Part shown: piece by piece, positions 1 to 6,481 of the stretch
Layout of the letters: every line of letters starts with the position of its first letter
How positions within the stretch are numbered: position 1 is the first letter of the stretch
From: Boseongicola sp. SB0662_bin_57
Lineage (GTDB): Bacteria > Pseudomonadota > Alphaproteobacteria > Rhodobacterales > Rhodobacteraceae
Reading direction: 5' to 3'
Assembly: GCA_009839535.1 (NCBI GenBank)
Contig: VXPN01000039.1
Location: 1-15,027, forward strand
DNA length: 15,027 nt
Translations under genes and position numbers: made by a program
The notes under the pieces: generated by a model
The model's database searches: none
What the model saw: only the letters and a program-made list of their open reading frames with translations
What the model was told of the DNA's origin: nothing

Positions 1-1
1 C

Positions 2-832
2 TTTGAAGCCGCCAACCACGCGATGACCACCATCGCGACCGGCGGGTTTTCGACCGGTGACCGGTCATTCGGCAGCTTTCGAGGGGCGCCGGAATATGTC
101 GCCGTGGTCTTCATGATATTGGCCAGCCTGCCATTCGTGCGCTACGTGCAGATTCTGGCGGGTTCGCCGAAGCCGCTGCTGCGCGACAGCCAGGTGCGGG
201 CGTTTCTTGCGGCGCTGCTCACGATTGTCGCCCTGGTCGTGATTCACCGGCTGCTGGCGCAAGGCACGGCGGCGCATTCCGCCTTGCGCGAGTCCCTGTT
301 CAACATCACGTCGATCATGACCGGCACGGGCTATGCGAGCACTAACTACCAGCTTTGGGGAGCGTTCCCGGTTACGGTCTTCTTCCTTGTCGGCCTGATT
401 GGCGGCTGCGCGGGATCGACCAGTTGTTCGGTCAAGGTGTTCAGGTACCAGATTCTGCTGAAGGCCGTTGCAAACCAGATTCGGCGCATCCAGAGTCCGC
501 ACGGAGTCTACCAGCTCAAGTATGCCGGGCGGCGGCTGAGCGAAGACGTGCTTTCGTCGGTCATGGTCTTCCTGACGATGTTCCTTCTCACGCTCGGCAT
601 CGTGTCCGTGCTTCTTTCGGTGACGGGGCTTGATCTCGTCACGTCCGTCAGCGGCGCGGCCACGGCAATTGCCAATGTGGGTCCGGGCCTCGGTGCCATG
701 ATTGGGCCGGAAGGGAACTTTGGCGGGCTGAGCGATGCCGCGAAGTGGATCCTGTTGTCGGCGATGCTTGTGGGGCGGCTCGAACTTCTGGTGGTGTTCG
801 TGCTGTTCACGTCACGGTTCTGGCGCGCCTGA
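2..832 (+). CDS. trkH: TrkH family potassium uptake protein, C-terminal part (5' truncated)
   Basis: This is the last 276 or so codons of a Trk/Ktr-type K+ translocating membrane subunit. The frame is open from base 2, upstream of the first ATG at 23, so the true start lies outside the window; full-length TrkH is usually about 480-510 residues. Three of the four selectivity-filter loops expected of the family can be read: TTIATGGFST near the left edge (loop 2), GGCAGSTSCSVK around 400-435 (loop 3) and ANVGPGLG around 673-696 (loop 4). Hydrophobic membrane segments lie between them. The end, RLELLVVFVLFTSRFWRA, is the usual TrkH C-terminus. It would work in the inner membrane, normally with a cytosolic TrkA NAD-binding regulator, which is not in view. 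The family assignment is firm. Whether it is TrkH proper or the closely related TrkG/KtrB cannot be settled from this half. Confidence 0.93.
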   Translation, partial: FEAANHAMTTIATGGFSTGDRSFGSFRGAPEYVAVVFMILASLPFVRYVQILAGSPKPLLRDSQVRAFLAALLTIVALVVIHRLLAQGTAAHSALRESLFNITSIMTGTGYASTNYQLWGAFPVTVFFLVGLIGGCAGSTSCSVKVFRYQILLKAVANQIRRIQSPHGVYQLKYAGRRLSEDVLSSVMVFLTMFLLTLGIVSVLLSVTGLDLVTSVSGAATAIANVGPGLGAMIGPEGNFGGLSDAAKWILLSAMLVGRLELLVVFVLFTSRFWRA

Positions 833-834
833 GA

Positions 835-874
835 TTGCGGGGCCCGTGTTCTCGCGGCGCCGTCCGGCCCGCGA
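835..874 (+). terminator. possible hairpin after trkH
   Basis: Two bases after the trkH stop, bases 835-844 can pair with 866-874 (TTGCGGG/GGCC against GGCCCGCGA). This gives about ten pairs with one bulged G and one G-T wobble, and a loop of about 20 bases. No T-run follows, so it is not a textbook intrinsic terminator. Position is the main argument. Confidence 0.22.
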
Positions 875-1529
875 TGGACCGCACACGGCCTTGCGGTGCT
901 TCCCGGCCAGGGAGGGTCACGCTGGCACTGAACAGGTGACATGGTGACGCCATTGGGCAGTTCGGACCATGTCTCCTCGATGCCGGCAAAGCCGGGCCGT
1001 CGACCCGACGAGCAACGAAGTGGGCCCGACTGTCTTCTTCATGCAGGTGGCAGTCTTCCGTCTTTGTGCCCGTGATGTGAGTCGTCAGATGATGGGCGTG
1101 TTCGATGTGGCCGAAGTCCTGAGGACCGGCAAGCTCGCGATTGGTGTCGCCGAACACGCAGTCTAACTTCATCAGCCAACGGGAGGAGCCTTGACCGGCG
1201 GAGGTCGGGCCCGACCGGAACTCCCCAGCATCCGGAGTCCCGATGCGAGTCCGGCCTTTGCCCGAGCGCCTTGGATTCGTCAGCGGTAAGGTCTCGAAAG
1301 TCGTGGCAGATTCAACCGAAGTCGCGGAAGGCAACTGGGCTCTTGCCGTGCGGATCAAGCCGGATCAAAGCGCCGTCAATTGCGGTGCTGATACTTTCTT
1401 TCTCCGGCCCAGCATGACCGCAATTTTGAGATTTGCCACAGACAAGCGAATGTTGATCAGCCATATCCTTGCCCCTATCGTGGACATCGTACAGTTTGCA
1501 CTGGTCGAAGAGGCGGGAAGGTCATCCAA
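875..1529. other. gene-poor stretch, no gene recognised
   Basis: I see no supportable gene in these roughly 650 bases. Open frames exist on both strands, but their conceptual proteins look compositionally like shadows and match nothing I know. One plus-strand frame (969-1166) has mildly coding-like third positions near its end and no clear ribosome site. The only clean structural element is a perfect 14-bp palindrome, GGTCGGGCCCGACC, at 1203-1216; its core GGGCCCGAC also occurs at 1024-1032. From about 1380 rightwards the DNA becomes visibly less GC-rich than the core genes. It may be decayed or transferred DNA between trkH and the accessory genes. Confidence 0.4.
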
Positions 1530-1808
1530 ATGCTGGAGTTGGTGCTGGAGTTTTTTCGGTCCTTGGGCGTCATCGGCTATGTTGTCTTGACAGTGTTGGT
1601 TTTGGCCCTGTTGAACATCAAGAAACTGATTTTGCTTCGCTCTCCCCTCGACTCTCAGCAACACAGGAATTGGCGTGCTACGGGTGGCACAACGAATCCG
1701 GACCATCTGGAAAACACCGTGGCCCCACCGTGGCCGATGCACTTGACCAGCCCAGAGAAGACGTCGGTGCGAAGGACGATGGCAGAGCTTAAGGCAAGAA
1801 CCGGCTGA
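1530..1808 (+). CDS. possible small membrane protein, unrecognised
   Basis: A 92-codon frame whose first 35 or so residues form one clear membrane-type segment (IGYVVLTVLVLALL, about residues 14-27) followed by basic residues (KK), an arrangement typical of a single-span protein with a cytosolic tail. The ATG is preceded by GGAAGG with 8 bases between, an acceptable ribosome site. The remaining 55 residues are polar and low in recognisable structure, and I know no family for them. It ends 31 bases before the metallopeptidase start on the same strand and shares that gene's lower GC, so the two could have arrived together or be co-transcribed. It may equally be chance: the tail does not look strongly coding. 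Confidence 0.3.
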   Translation: MLELVLEFFRSLGVIGYVVLTVLVLALLNIKKLILLRSPLDSQQHRNWRATGGTTNPDHLENTVAPPWPMHLTSPEKTSVRRTMAELKARTG

Positions 1809-1817
1809 AACGTTTCA
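1806..1817. promoter_or_regulatory. 12-bp perfect palindrome before the metallopeptidase gene
   Basis: TGAAACGTTTCA is a perfect inverted repeat with no spacer, lying 22 bases before the ATG at 1840 and overlapping the stop of the preceding small frame. It is a plausible dimer-binding site for a regulator or a small mRNA hairpin. Twelve-base palindromes do occur by chance, so support is weak. Confidence 0.2.
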
Positions 1818-1839
1818 TGCAGCGAAGCGAGATATTCGA

Positions 1840-2532
1840 ATGAGCCCAACCAGGACATTCGTTCTCGCGGCCTCTCTCTTGCTGGCTGCGCTCTTTGCCG
1901 GTTCTGCGACGTCGAGTGAAGAAACGGACTATCGGGAAAGAGAAATTCTTGGCTGGAAGATTGTCATCGAGGCCAGGCTTGCGGAGAACCCGTCGCTTGT
2001 CGCCCCGATGATCGAGAAACTGGAGGCGCAACTGTCCAGGATCGCAGAGAATGTCCCGTCCCCGCAAATCGACAGGTTAAGGGAAACGCCGATCTGGCTG
2101 GTCCACACCGATCCTTACATGGAAGCGCACCGTATCCTGGGTCTGTACCACTTCTCTGCTGGCTGGCTGGTGAAGAACGGATATCCGCCAGAGCTGCATC
2201 AAGCCATTCAGTTTGACAGCAATTTTGGCAGAAAGGACGGTCCCGGCGTTGTGTTCCACGAATTGGCGCATGCGTATCATGACCGCGAACTGGGACTGGA
2301 GAATCCCAGGATCATTGAACTCCATGAACAGGCCAAAGCGAAGGCCGTCGGTGCGCTAGATGGATGTCCGCGTCACGATATCCCTTTCGCATTCACCTAT
2401 GTGGAAGAGTTCTTTGCCACCTTCAGCCAGGCTTGGCTTGGCGGAACCTGCTTCTACCCGCACAACCGAAACGTCATTCGCCTGATGCATCCGGAGATGT
2501 CGGATTATCTGAGTGAAGTTTGGGGCTTTTAG
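1840..2532 (+). CDS. secreted zinc metallopeptidase, ATLF-like (anthrax lethal factor catalytic domain type)
   Basis: This is a 230-residue protein with an N-terminal signal peptide: basic start, hydrophobic stretch at about residues 7-21, and a possible signal peptidase I site near SATSS (22-26). The mature part carries the zinc-peptidase motif HELAH at 140-144, followed by AYHD. About 45 residues later YVEEFFATFSQAWLG (187-201) supplies E189 or E190 as a likely third zinc ligand, the gluzincin arrangement. HELAHAYH plus a later EEFFA/EYFAE-type segment is what I associate with ATLF-like peptidases. Cys176 and Cys204 in the mature part could form a disulphide. The substrate is unknown, and export to the periplasm or beyond is inferred. 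The ribosome site is weak (GCGAG). The gene has visibly lower GC than the core genes and sits among broken genes, which suggests transfer. That it is a zinc peptidase is fairly sure; the exact family is less so. Confidence 0.8.
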   Translation: MSPTRTFVLAASLLLAALFAGSATSSEETDYREREILGWKIVIEARLAENPSLVAPMIEKLEAQLSRIAENVPSPQIDRLRETPIWLVHTDPYMEAHRILGLYHFSAGWLVKNGYPPELHQAIQFDSNFGRKDGPGVVFHELAHAYHDRELGLENPRIIELHEQAKAKAVGALDGCPRHDIPFAFTYVEEFFATFSQAWLGGTCFYPHNRNVIRLMHPEMSDYLSEVWGF

Positions 2533-2540
2533 GAGATGCC

Positions 2541-2828
2541 GTGCTGCCGCTTGATGACGGCACGACGCAGAGCGTGTCCGACCCGCTTGTCAATTCCGAC
2601 CGAACGTTCGGGAACGCCTGGGTCTCGGTGAGCCACCCGGAGCGGACCGTCACGGGGTCAGAGGGCGTGTGAGGAGGGCAGTTCCCCAACGTCGGACGGG
2701 ACGGCAATCCCCGCCGTGTGGTCGGATACGGTGGCGTCGGGTTCGACGAAGCCGACGGCAGCTTCGAGACCATCTTCTCCGCGCTGACTCCGGCGACAGT
2801 GCAGTCGCAGGAGGGTGGCCAGCCGTGA
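2541..2828 (+). pseudogene. coding-like frame broken by an in-frame TGA, family unknown
   Basis: Starting from GTG 2541, a frame runs 43 codons to a TGA at 2670-2672 and then continues in the same frame for 51 sense codons to a TGA at 2826-2828. Both halves have third positions overwhelmingly G or C and a plausible protein composition (for example FGNAWVSVSHPE before the stop, RRVVGYGGVGFDEADGSFET after it), which argues that they were once one gene. I recognise no family. A selenocysteine reading is possible in principle, but I see no convincing SECIS-like hairpin after the TGA and no known selenoprotein context, so decay is the simpler reading. It starts 8 bases after the metallopeptidase stop, and AGGAG at 2531-2535 sits 5 bases before the GTG. 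It could therefore have been translated downstream of that gene. Confidence 0.3.
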
Positions 2829-3125
2829 CGTCCCGTCACGGCGTTCGCGATGCGGTCGACGGCCTGTTCCGGCCCTCCCTCGATGCGAGCCGGTGCGAGG
2901 CTGGCATCGGCGGGTCCGGGCACGGCGTCGGGGTTCCCGGCTCGATGCGCGCTGACGGGCCGTGGCGGCGAATCACGACGGCAGGCCGGGCATGGGCACA
3001 TGAACGGACAGGGAGCCACCATGCGCGTTCTTGGCAGCGAGCGGAACGGAAGGCGGGCAGCGTTCGGCGCGCCTCCCGTTGCCGGCGGTGCCCATGCCGA
3101 CGGTGCCTCAGCTTCCATGCTTTGG
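2829..3125. other. non-coding or decayed stretch next to the AbiE locus
   Basis: Nothing recognisable is encoded here. The DNA is GC-rich and both strands carry open frames, but their products are rich in Arg, Ala, Gly and Pro, as expected for shadows of high-GC DNA. It separates the broken plus-strand frame from the 3' end of the minus-strand AbiE locus. No T-run terminator is visible for either side. Confidence 0.35.
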
Positions 3126-3879
3126 TCATTTCGGCAGATGGGCGATGAGTTCGTCCATGACCCTTTGGGCCATTGCTGTCATGTCCCACTCGTAGCCGTC
3201 GCTGAGCAGCGGCCCGATATCGGCAGTAAATTGCGGGGCTTTCATTTTGGCGGCGAGGTTCTCTTCGAACTGAGTCTTGGTGACTCTGTTGCCGCCGAGA
3301 TCCATGTAGGCCGAGAAAGTCTCGATGACCTTGATTGGATCGGCTTCGGGGTGATCGAGGGCGACGGACAGATCGAACAGGTCGCGTCCTTTGCGGCGCT
3401 GATTGGGTGTGCGCAGCTTGGTGCCGAGCAATTCGTTGAGACCGCAGTTCGGGATGTCCGCATTGCCTGCGTACCAACTTGAGTCGACTTCGAACGGGAT
3501 GTGCATCAGGCCGTGCATGGCGAATTGCTCTCTGGTGTTGATCTCGACCTTGAGCGTTAGTGGCAACGGCGGTGCGTCTTCGCTCGTGAAGCGGAACCTG
3601 AAGGTCACGCGACCTTCGCCTTGCTTTTAGCACGGATTGCCATCGGCCCAGTGACCAAGTGCCTTGCACAAGATCGATGTCCTCGGAATAGCGGGCAGGC
3701 GGTCTGAGGAAGAGCTTGTAAAGCGCCGTGCCGCCCCGGAAGGCGAGCGCGTTTTTCAGGATGTCATTGGAGAACATCTCGATGAGCGCGCGGCTGATCA
3801 CAAGGTCTTGCTCGACCTGTGCGTCATCGGTCCATGGGGCTTCACGCCGCCATTCCGTGATGAAATCCTTCGGGATCAA
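3126..3879 (-). pseudogene. abiEii: AbiEii/AbiGii family nucleotidyltransferase toxin, frameshifted and internally deleted
   Basis: This is the toxin half of a type IV AbiE system, a DNA polymerase beta-like nucleotidyltransferase. The N-terminal 72 codons read cleanly from a TTG at 3879. They include the nucleotidyltransferase motif GGTALYK (residues 49-55) and the acidic pair in SEDIDL (D67, D69). After Q72 (ending at 3664) the frame becomes unrelated sequence. The homologous protein resumes in another frame at 3626 with KQGEGRVTFRF, preceded there by a TAA at 3627-3629, and runs to the stop at 3126. Only 37 bases separate the two parts. From memory the family has about 25 residues there, so about 40 bases seem to be missing, which also shifts the frame. 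The C-terminal part contains EINTRE and KGRDLFDLS, as usual for the family. The TTG overlaps the abiEi stop (TTGA), the normal coupling. As it stands no full toxin can be made. Confidence 0.85.
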
Positions 3880-4671
3880 ATCTCTGGTTCCACCACTTCA
3901 TTGACAATGATCTTCCAGTTCTTGTTGTGCGGCCCGTCCTTTGGGCCGCGCAGGGAGAGCGGCGTATAGTCTTTGGCAATTGAGCGGACATAGTCTTGCA
4001 GGGCGTGAGCGGTCTGCCGGGCGTCTGCGCGCTCAAGCAGGTATCCGAGCCGCTGCGCCCATGAAAGCGGGGCGGCCTGCGCGGCCGCGACCAGCTTGTT
4101 CGGGTCGATCTGTTCCACCAGTTCGGAGAGCACCGTTATGCTCTGTCCCAACCCGCCTGCATGATCCGGATAGCCCGTGAGATCAATGGCCGTGACCTCC
4201 GGTGTTGAAACCGTGAGAGTGCCGCGCGGCGTGTTGAATGGGCGTGTGGCGGCAAGTCTGGCTTGCTTGCGGGCGATGAATCTGACGCGAACTCTGCCGC
4301 ATTTTGCCGGGCGGCGCGACTTTTCAGTGAAGACTTGAAACTCTTGCGGCCGGTGGTGGGCCGCCCCGTAGTATTGGGCGGCGGTCAGCAAGCCCGCATA
4401 GTAGGGCAGATCCAGGTTGGCCATGAGTTGCGGGACAAACTGGTCGGCGGGCAGGCAGCCGATTGCGCTATACTCGGGCGGCACGATGACGCTGAAGCCG
4501 TGGGCCGGGCTTGCGATCTTGCCTCGCTTGCGGAGGCGATTCAGGGCCAGTTTGACTGCATCCGCTGATGGTCCCGGAGCCTCTTGGGGCCTGTGCCGTC
4601 GTGAAGTGATGGCGCCCGCCTTGCAAGAGGCCGTCGATATAGTCCCGCGCATGGCTGAATTCCTGTTTCAC
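3876..4671 (-). pseudogene. abiEi: AbiEi family antitoxin/repressor, single-base frameshift
   Basis: AbiEi antitoxins have an N-terminal winged helix-turn-helix that represses the abiE promoter and a C-terminal domain that neutralises AbiEii. Here the expected N-terminus (starting KQEFSHARDYIDGLL, then RHHFTTAQA) reads from GTG 4671 for 28 codons to 4588. The rest (SADAVKLALNRLRKRGKI, then PPEYSAIGCLPADQF, on to VNEVVEPEI) is in another frame from 4586 to the stop at 3876. The break is in a run of four C on the minus strand (4586-4589). Removing one C restores a continuous 264-residue protein of normal length. The first ATG in the downstream frame (4652) would give a protein with about 22 foreign residues in place of the first helix. 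The break could be true inactivation or a one-base assembly error; the separate lesion in abiEii favours real decay. Confidence 0.85.
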
Positions 4672-4672
4672 C

Positions 4673-4705
4673 TGCGCAAAGCATCAAATTTAGATACTTT
4701 GCGCA
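4673..4705 (-). promoter_or_regulatory. probable AbiEi operator: 33-bp near-perfect palindrome
   Basis: TGCGCAAAG (4673-4681) and CTTTGCGCA (4697-4705) are perfect 9-bp inverted arms. Inside the 15-bp spacer the symmetry continues with five of seven further pairs (about AATTT at 4689), so 14 of 16 positions pair. The palindrome ends one base before the abiEi GTG (4671-4669), so a bound dimer would cover the ribosome site. No separate Shine-Dalgarno is visible for that GTG. AbiEi proteins are known to autorepress by binding inverted repeats in their promoter, which makes this the natural operator. An A/T-rich TATCTAAAT inside it, read on the minus strand, could also be the -10 region. Confidence 0.65.
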
Positions 4706-4773
4706 GTCATATTCGGACTCTTTCGGCAGCACGAAAGGAATTGGCTGGCAGGCAGGCGTTTCCTGGCCATTGA

Positions 4774-4802
4774 TTGACCGTTCTTGCGACCTTGCCTATT
4801 GA
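4774..4802 (+). promoter_or_regulatory. candidate sigma-70 promoter for glyQ
   Basis: TTGACC (4774-4779) and TATTGA (4797-4802) are separated by 17 bases. Transcription would begin near 4809, leaving a leader of about 25 bases with AGGAG (4823-4827) before the ATG. The -35 is strong; the -10 matches the consensus only in its first three bases, which is common in alphaproteobacteria. Confidence 0.4.
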
Positions 4803-4833
4803 GTGCGCAGACGTTTCCCGTCAGGAGCGACCC

Positions 4834-5757
4834 ATGAGCGCAGACACGCGCCCGAAGAGTTTCCAGGAGATCATCCTCCGGCTTCAGGGCTATTGGGCCG
4901 GGAAGGGCTGCGCATTGCTTCAGCCTTACGATCTGGAAGTGGGGGCAGGCACCTTCCATCCGGCGACAATGCTGCGCGCGTTGGGTCGGCGGGAGTGGTC
5001 GGCGGCCTATGTGCAGGCCTCGCGGCGCCCGACGGACGGCCGCTACGGGGAGAATCCGCATCGCCTTCAGCATTACTACCAGTTCCAGGTGATCATGAAA
5101 CCCTCGCCTCCCGATCTGCAGGAGCTCTACATCGGGTCGCTGGAAGCGATCGGAATCGACATGGACCTGCACGACATCCGGTTTGTCGAGGATGACTGGG
5201 AGAGCCCGACCCTTGGAGCTTGGGGACTTGGCTGGGAGGTCTGGTGCGACGGCATGGAGGTAAGCCAGTTCACGTATTTCCAGCAGGTCGGCGGGCATGA
5301 CTGCCATCCGGTTTCGGGCGAGCTGACCTACGGTCTCGAGCGCCTGGCCATGCACGTGCTTGGCATCGACCACGTGATGGAGATGCCGTTCAACGATCCG
5401 CAGTCCAGGATTGCACTGTCCTACGGGGACGTCTTCCGGCAGACGGAAGAGGAATATGCCCGCTGGAATTTCGACGTTGCGGACACCGACATGCTGTTCA
5501 GGCACTTCGAGGATGCAGAGGCTGAGTGTCGCCGAATCCTCAAGGTTGAAGAGCTGGATCCAAAGACGGGAAAGCGGATCGTGATGGTGCATCCCGCCTA
5601 TGACCAGTGCATCAAGGCTTCGCACCTGTTCAACCTTCTCGATGCCCGGGGCGTGATCTCGGTCACCGAGCGCCAGGCCTATATCGGGCGGGTGCGGTCG
5701 CTGGCGAAGGCCTGCGCCGACGCGTTCGTGACGACCGAGGCGGCGACAGGCGCGTGA
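4834..5757 (+). CDS. glyQ: glycyl-tRNA synthetase alpha subunit
   Basis: The catalytic subunit of the bacterial alpha2beta2 glycyl-tRNA synthetase (EC 6.1.1.14). It forms glycyl-adenylate and, with GlyS, charges tRNA-Gly in the cytosol. The 307-residue length fits the family. Recognisable landmarks are FQEIILRLQGYWAGKGC near the N-terminus, then PTDGRYGENPHRLQHYYQFQ and the later SPTLGAWGLGWEVWCDGMEV stretch, all highly conserved in GlyQ. I chose ATG 4834 because AGGAG lies 6 bases upstream and the protein then starts as in homologues; a frame extension to 4774 would cover the promoter. It is the first gene of a plus-strand run with the DUF6446-like gene and glyS, and a sigma-70-like promoter sits just upstream. 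No oddity was seen. Confidence 0.97.
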   Translation: MSADTRPKSFQEIILRLQGYWAGKGCALLQPYDLEVGAGTFHPATMLRALGRREWSAAYVQASRRPTDGRYGENPHRLQHYYQFQVIMKPSPPDLQELYIGSLEAIGIDMDLHDIRFVEDDWESPTLGAWGLGWEVWCDGMEVSQFTYFQQVGGHDCHPVSGELTYGLERLAMHVLGIDHVMEMPFNDPQSRIALSYGDVFRQTEEEYARWNFDVADTDMLFRHFEDAEAECRRILKVEELDPKTGKRIVMVHPAYDQCIKASHLFNLLDARGVISVTERQAYIGRVRSLAKACADAFVTTEAATGA

Positions 5758-5881
5758 TCGTGATGACGCCCTGCGAAGAAAGGCCCCGTCGGGAATTCCG
5801 GCGGGACGCCTGGGGGGAGAACCCGCCCCCGGAGACATCCATGCCGTGCAGAGACAGGCATTGCCCGGGACAGGACATGGC

Positions 5882-6415
5882 ATGAGCGGGAAGGTGATTG
5901 CCCTTGTTCTCGTGATTTGCTGCGCGCTTGCCGGCGGCGGCTTGTACTACCTGCAGGTGTACGGGTTCTACGATGAGATTCCGCCAAGCGGCGTGTCCGA
6001 CGTGATGTTGACCGCGCTTCGCTCCGGAACGCCAGAGCCATTGATCCATGAAGAATTTCAAGCAATTGACGCGGAAAGTTCACCCTTGCGCTACCGCGCC
6101 TGCTTCACGACGCACCTGAGCCTTGCAGCACTCGCCGAAACCTATGTCGTCCATGACGACCCGGTGCCCAACGTGGCGCCCGGATGGTTCGGATGCTTTG
6201 ACGCGTCGAAGATTGGCGCGGCGCTGGAAAGCGGGTCCGCGATCGCGTTTCTCGGGACCGGAAACATCGCTTACGGATTTGACCGGATTGTGGCCGTCTC
6301 CGGAGACGGGCATGGCTACGTATGGCACCAGTTGAACCGCTGCGGAGAAAGACATTTCAACGGGGAATCCTTGCCGGAAGATTGCCCGCCCCCACCGCCG
6401 AGCGAAAGCCGATGA
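5882..6415 (+). CDS. DUF6446-like single-span membrane protein between glyQ and glyS
   Basis: A 177-residue protein with one N-terminal membrane segment (about residues 5-27, VIALVLVICCALAGGGLYYL) and a domain of about 150 residues that would face the periplasm if it is a signal anchor. The domain has four cysteines (C74, C105, C154, C168) and conserved-looking patches SSPLRYRACF, PGWFGCFDA and GYVWHQLNRCGE. I recognise the pattern as the protein that sits between glyQ and glyS in many Rhodobacterales, which I recall as DUF6446. No biochemical role is known to me. ATG 5882 is preferred over 5846 because AGGA stands 6 bases before it and the membrane segment then starts at once. It lies 124 bases after glyQ and 66 before glyS, so co-transcription is likely. 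The proline-rich tail (PPPPPSESR) is probably disordered. Confidence 0.85.
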   Translation: MSGKVIALVLVICCALAGGGLYYLQVYGFYDEIPPSGVSDVMLTALRSGTPEPLIHEEFQAIDAESSPLRYRACFTTHLSLAALAETYVVHDDPVPNVAPGWFGCFDASKIGAALESGSAIAFLGTGNIAYGFDRIVAVSGDGHGYVWHQLNRCGERHFNGESLPEDCPPPPPSESR

Positions 6416-6481
6416 CCCGGAAAGCGCTGATCCGCTTGCAGTCCTCCCACCCTGTGCACGGCCGATGCAAGGAACTGATCC

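Noticed and set aside
969..1166. 65-codon plus-strand frame ending in LRTGKLAIGVAEHAV
   Set aside because: Mildly coding-like third positions only, no ribosome site, no recognisable family, and the opposite strand is open as well.
1203..1216. Perfect palindrome GGTCGGGCCCGACC as an operator or terminator
   Set aside because: Not next to any gene, no T-run, and GC-only palindromes of this size are not rare in such DNA.
807..1358. 183-codon minus-strand frame opposite the trkH end
   Set aside because: Composition looks like a shadow of GC-rich DNA; it overlaps the trkH 3' end and matches nothing known.
2670..2672. In-frame TGA as selenocysteine
   Set aside because: No convincing SECIS-like hairpin directly downstream and no known selenoprotein context; a nonsense mutation is simpler.
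5780..5805. Hairpin between glyQ and the DUF6446-like gene as a terminator
   Set aside because: A stem of about 8 bp with one wobble (CCCGTCGG/CCGGCGGG) exists, but no T-run follows and the downstream genes appear to belong to the same transcript.
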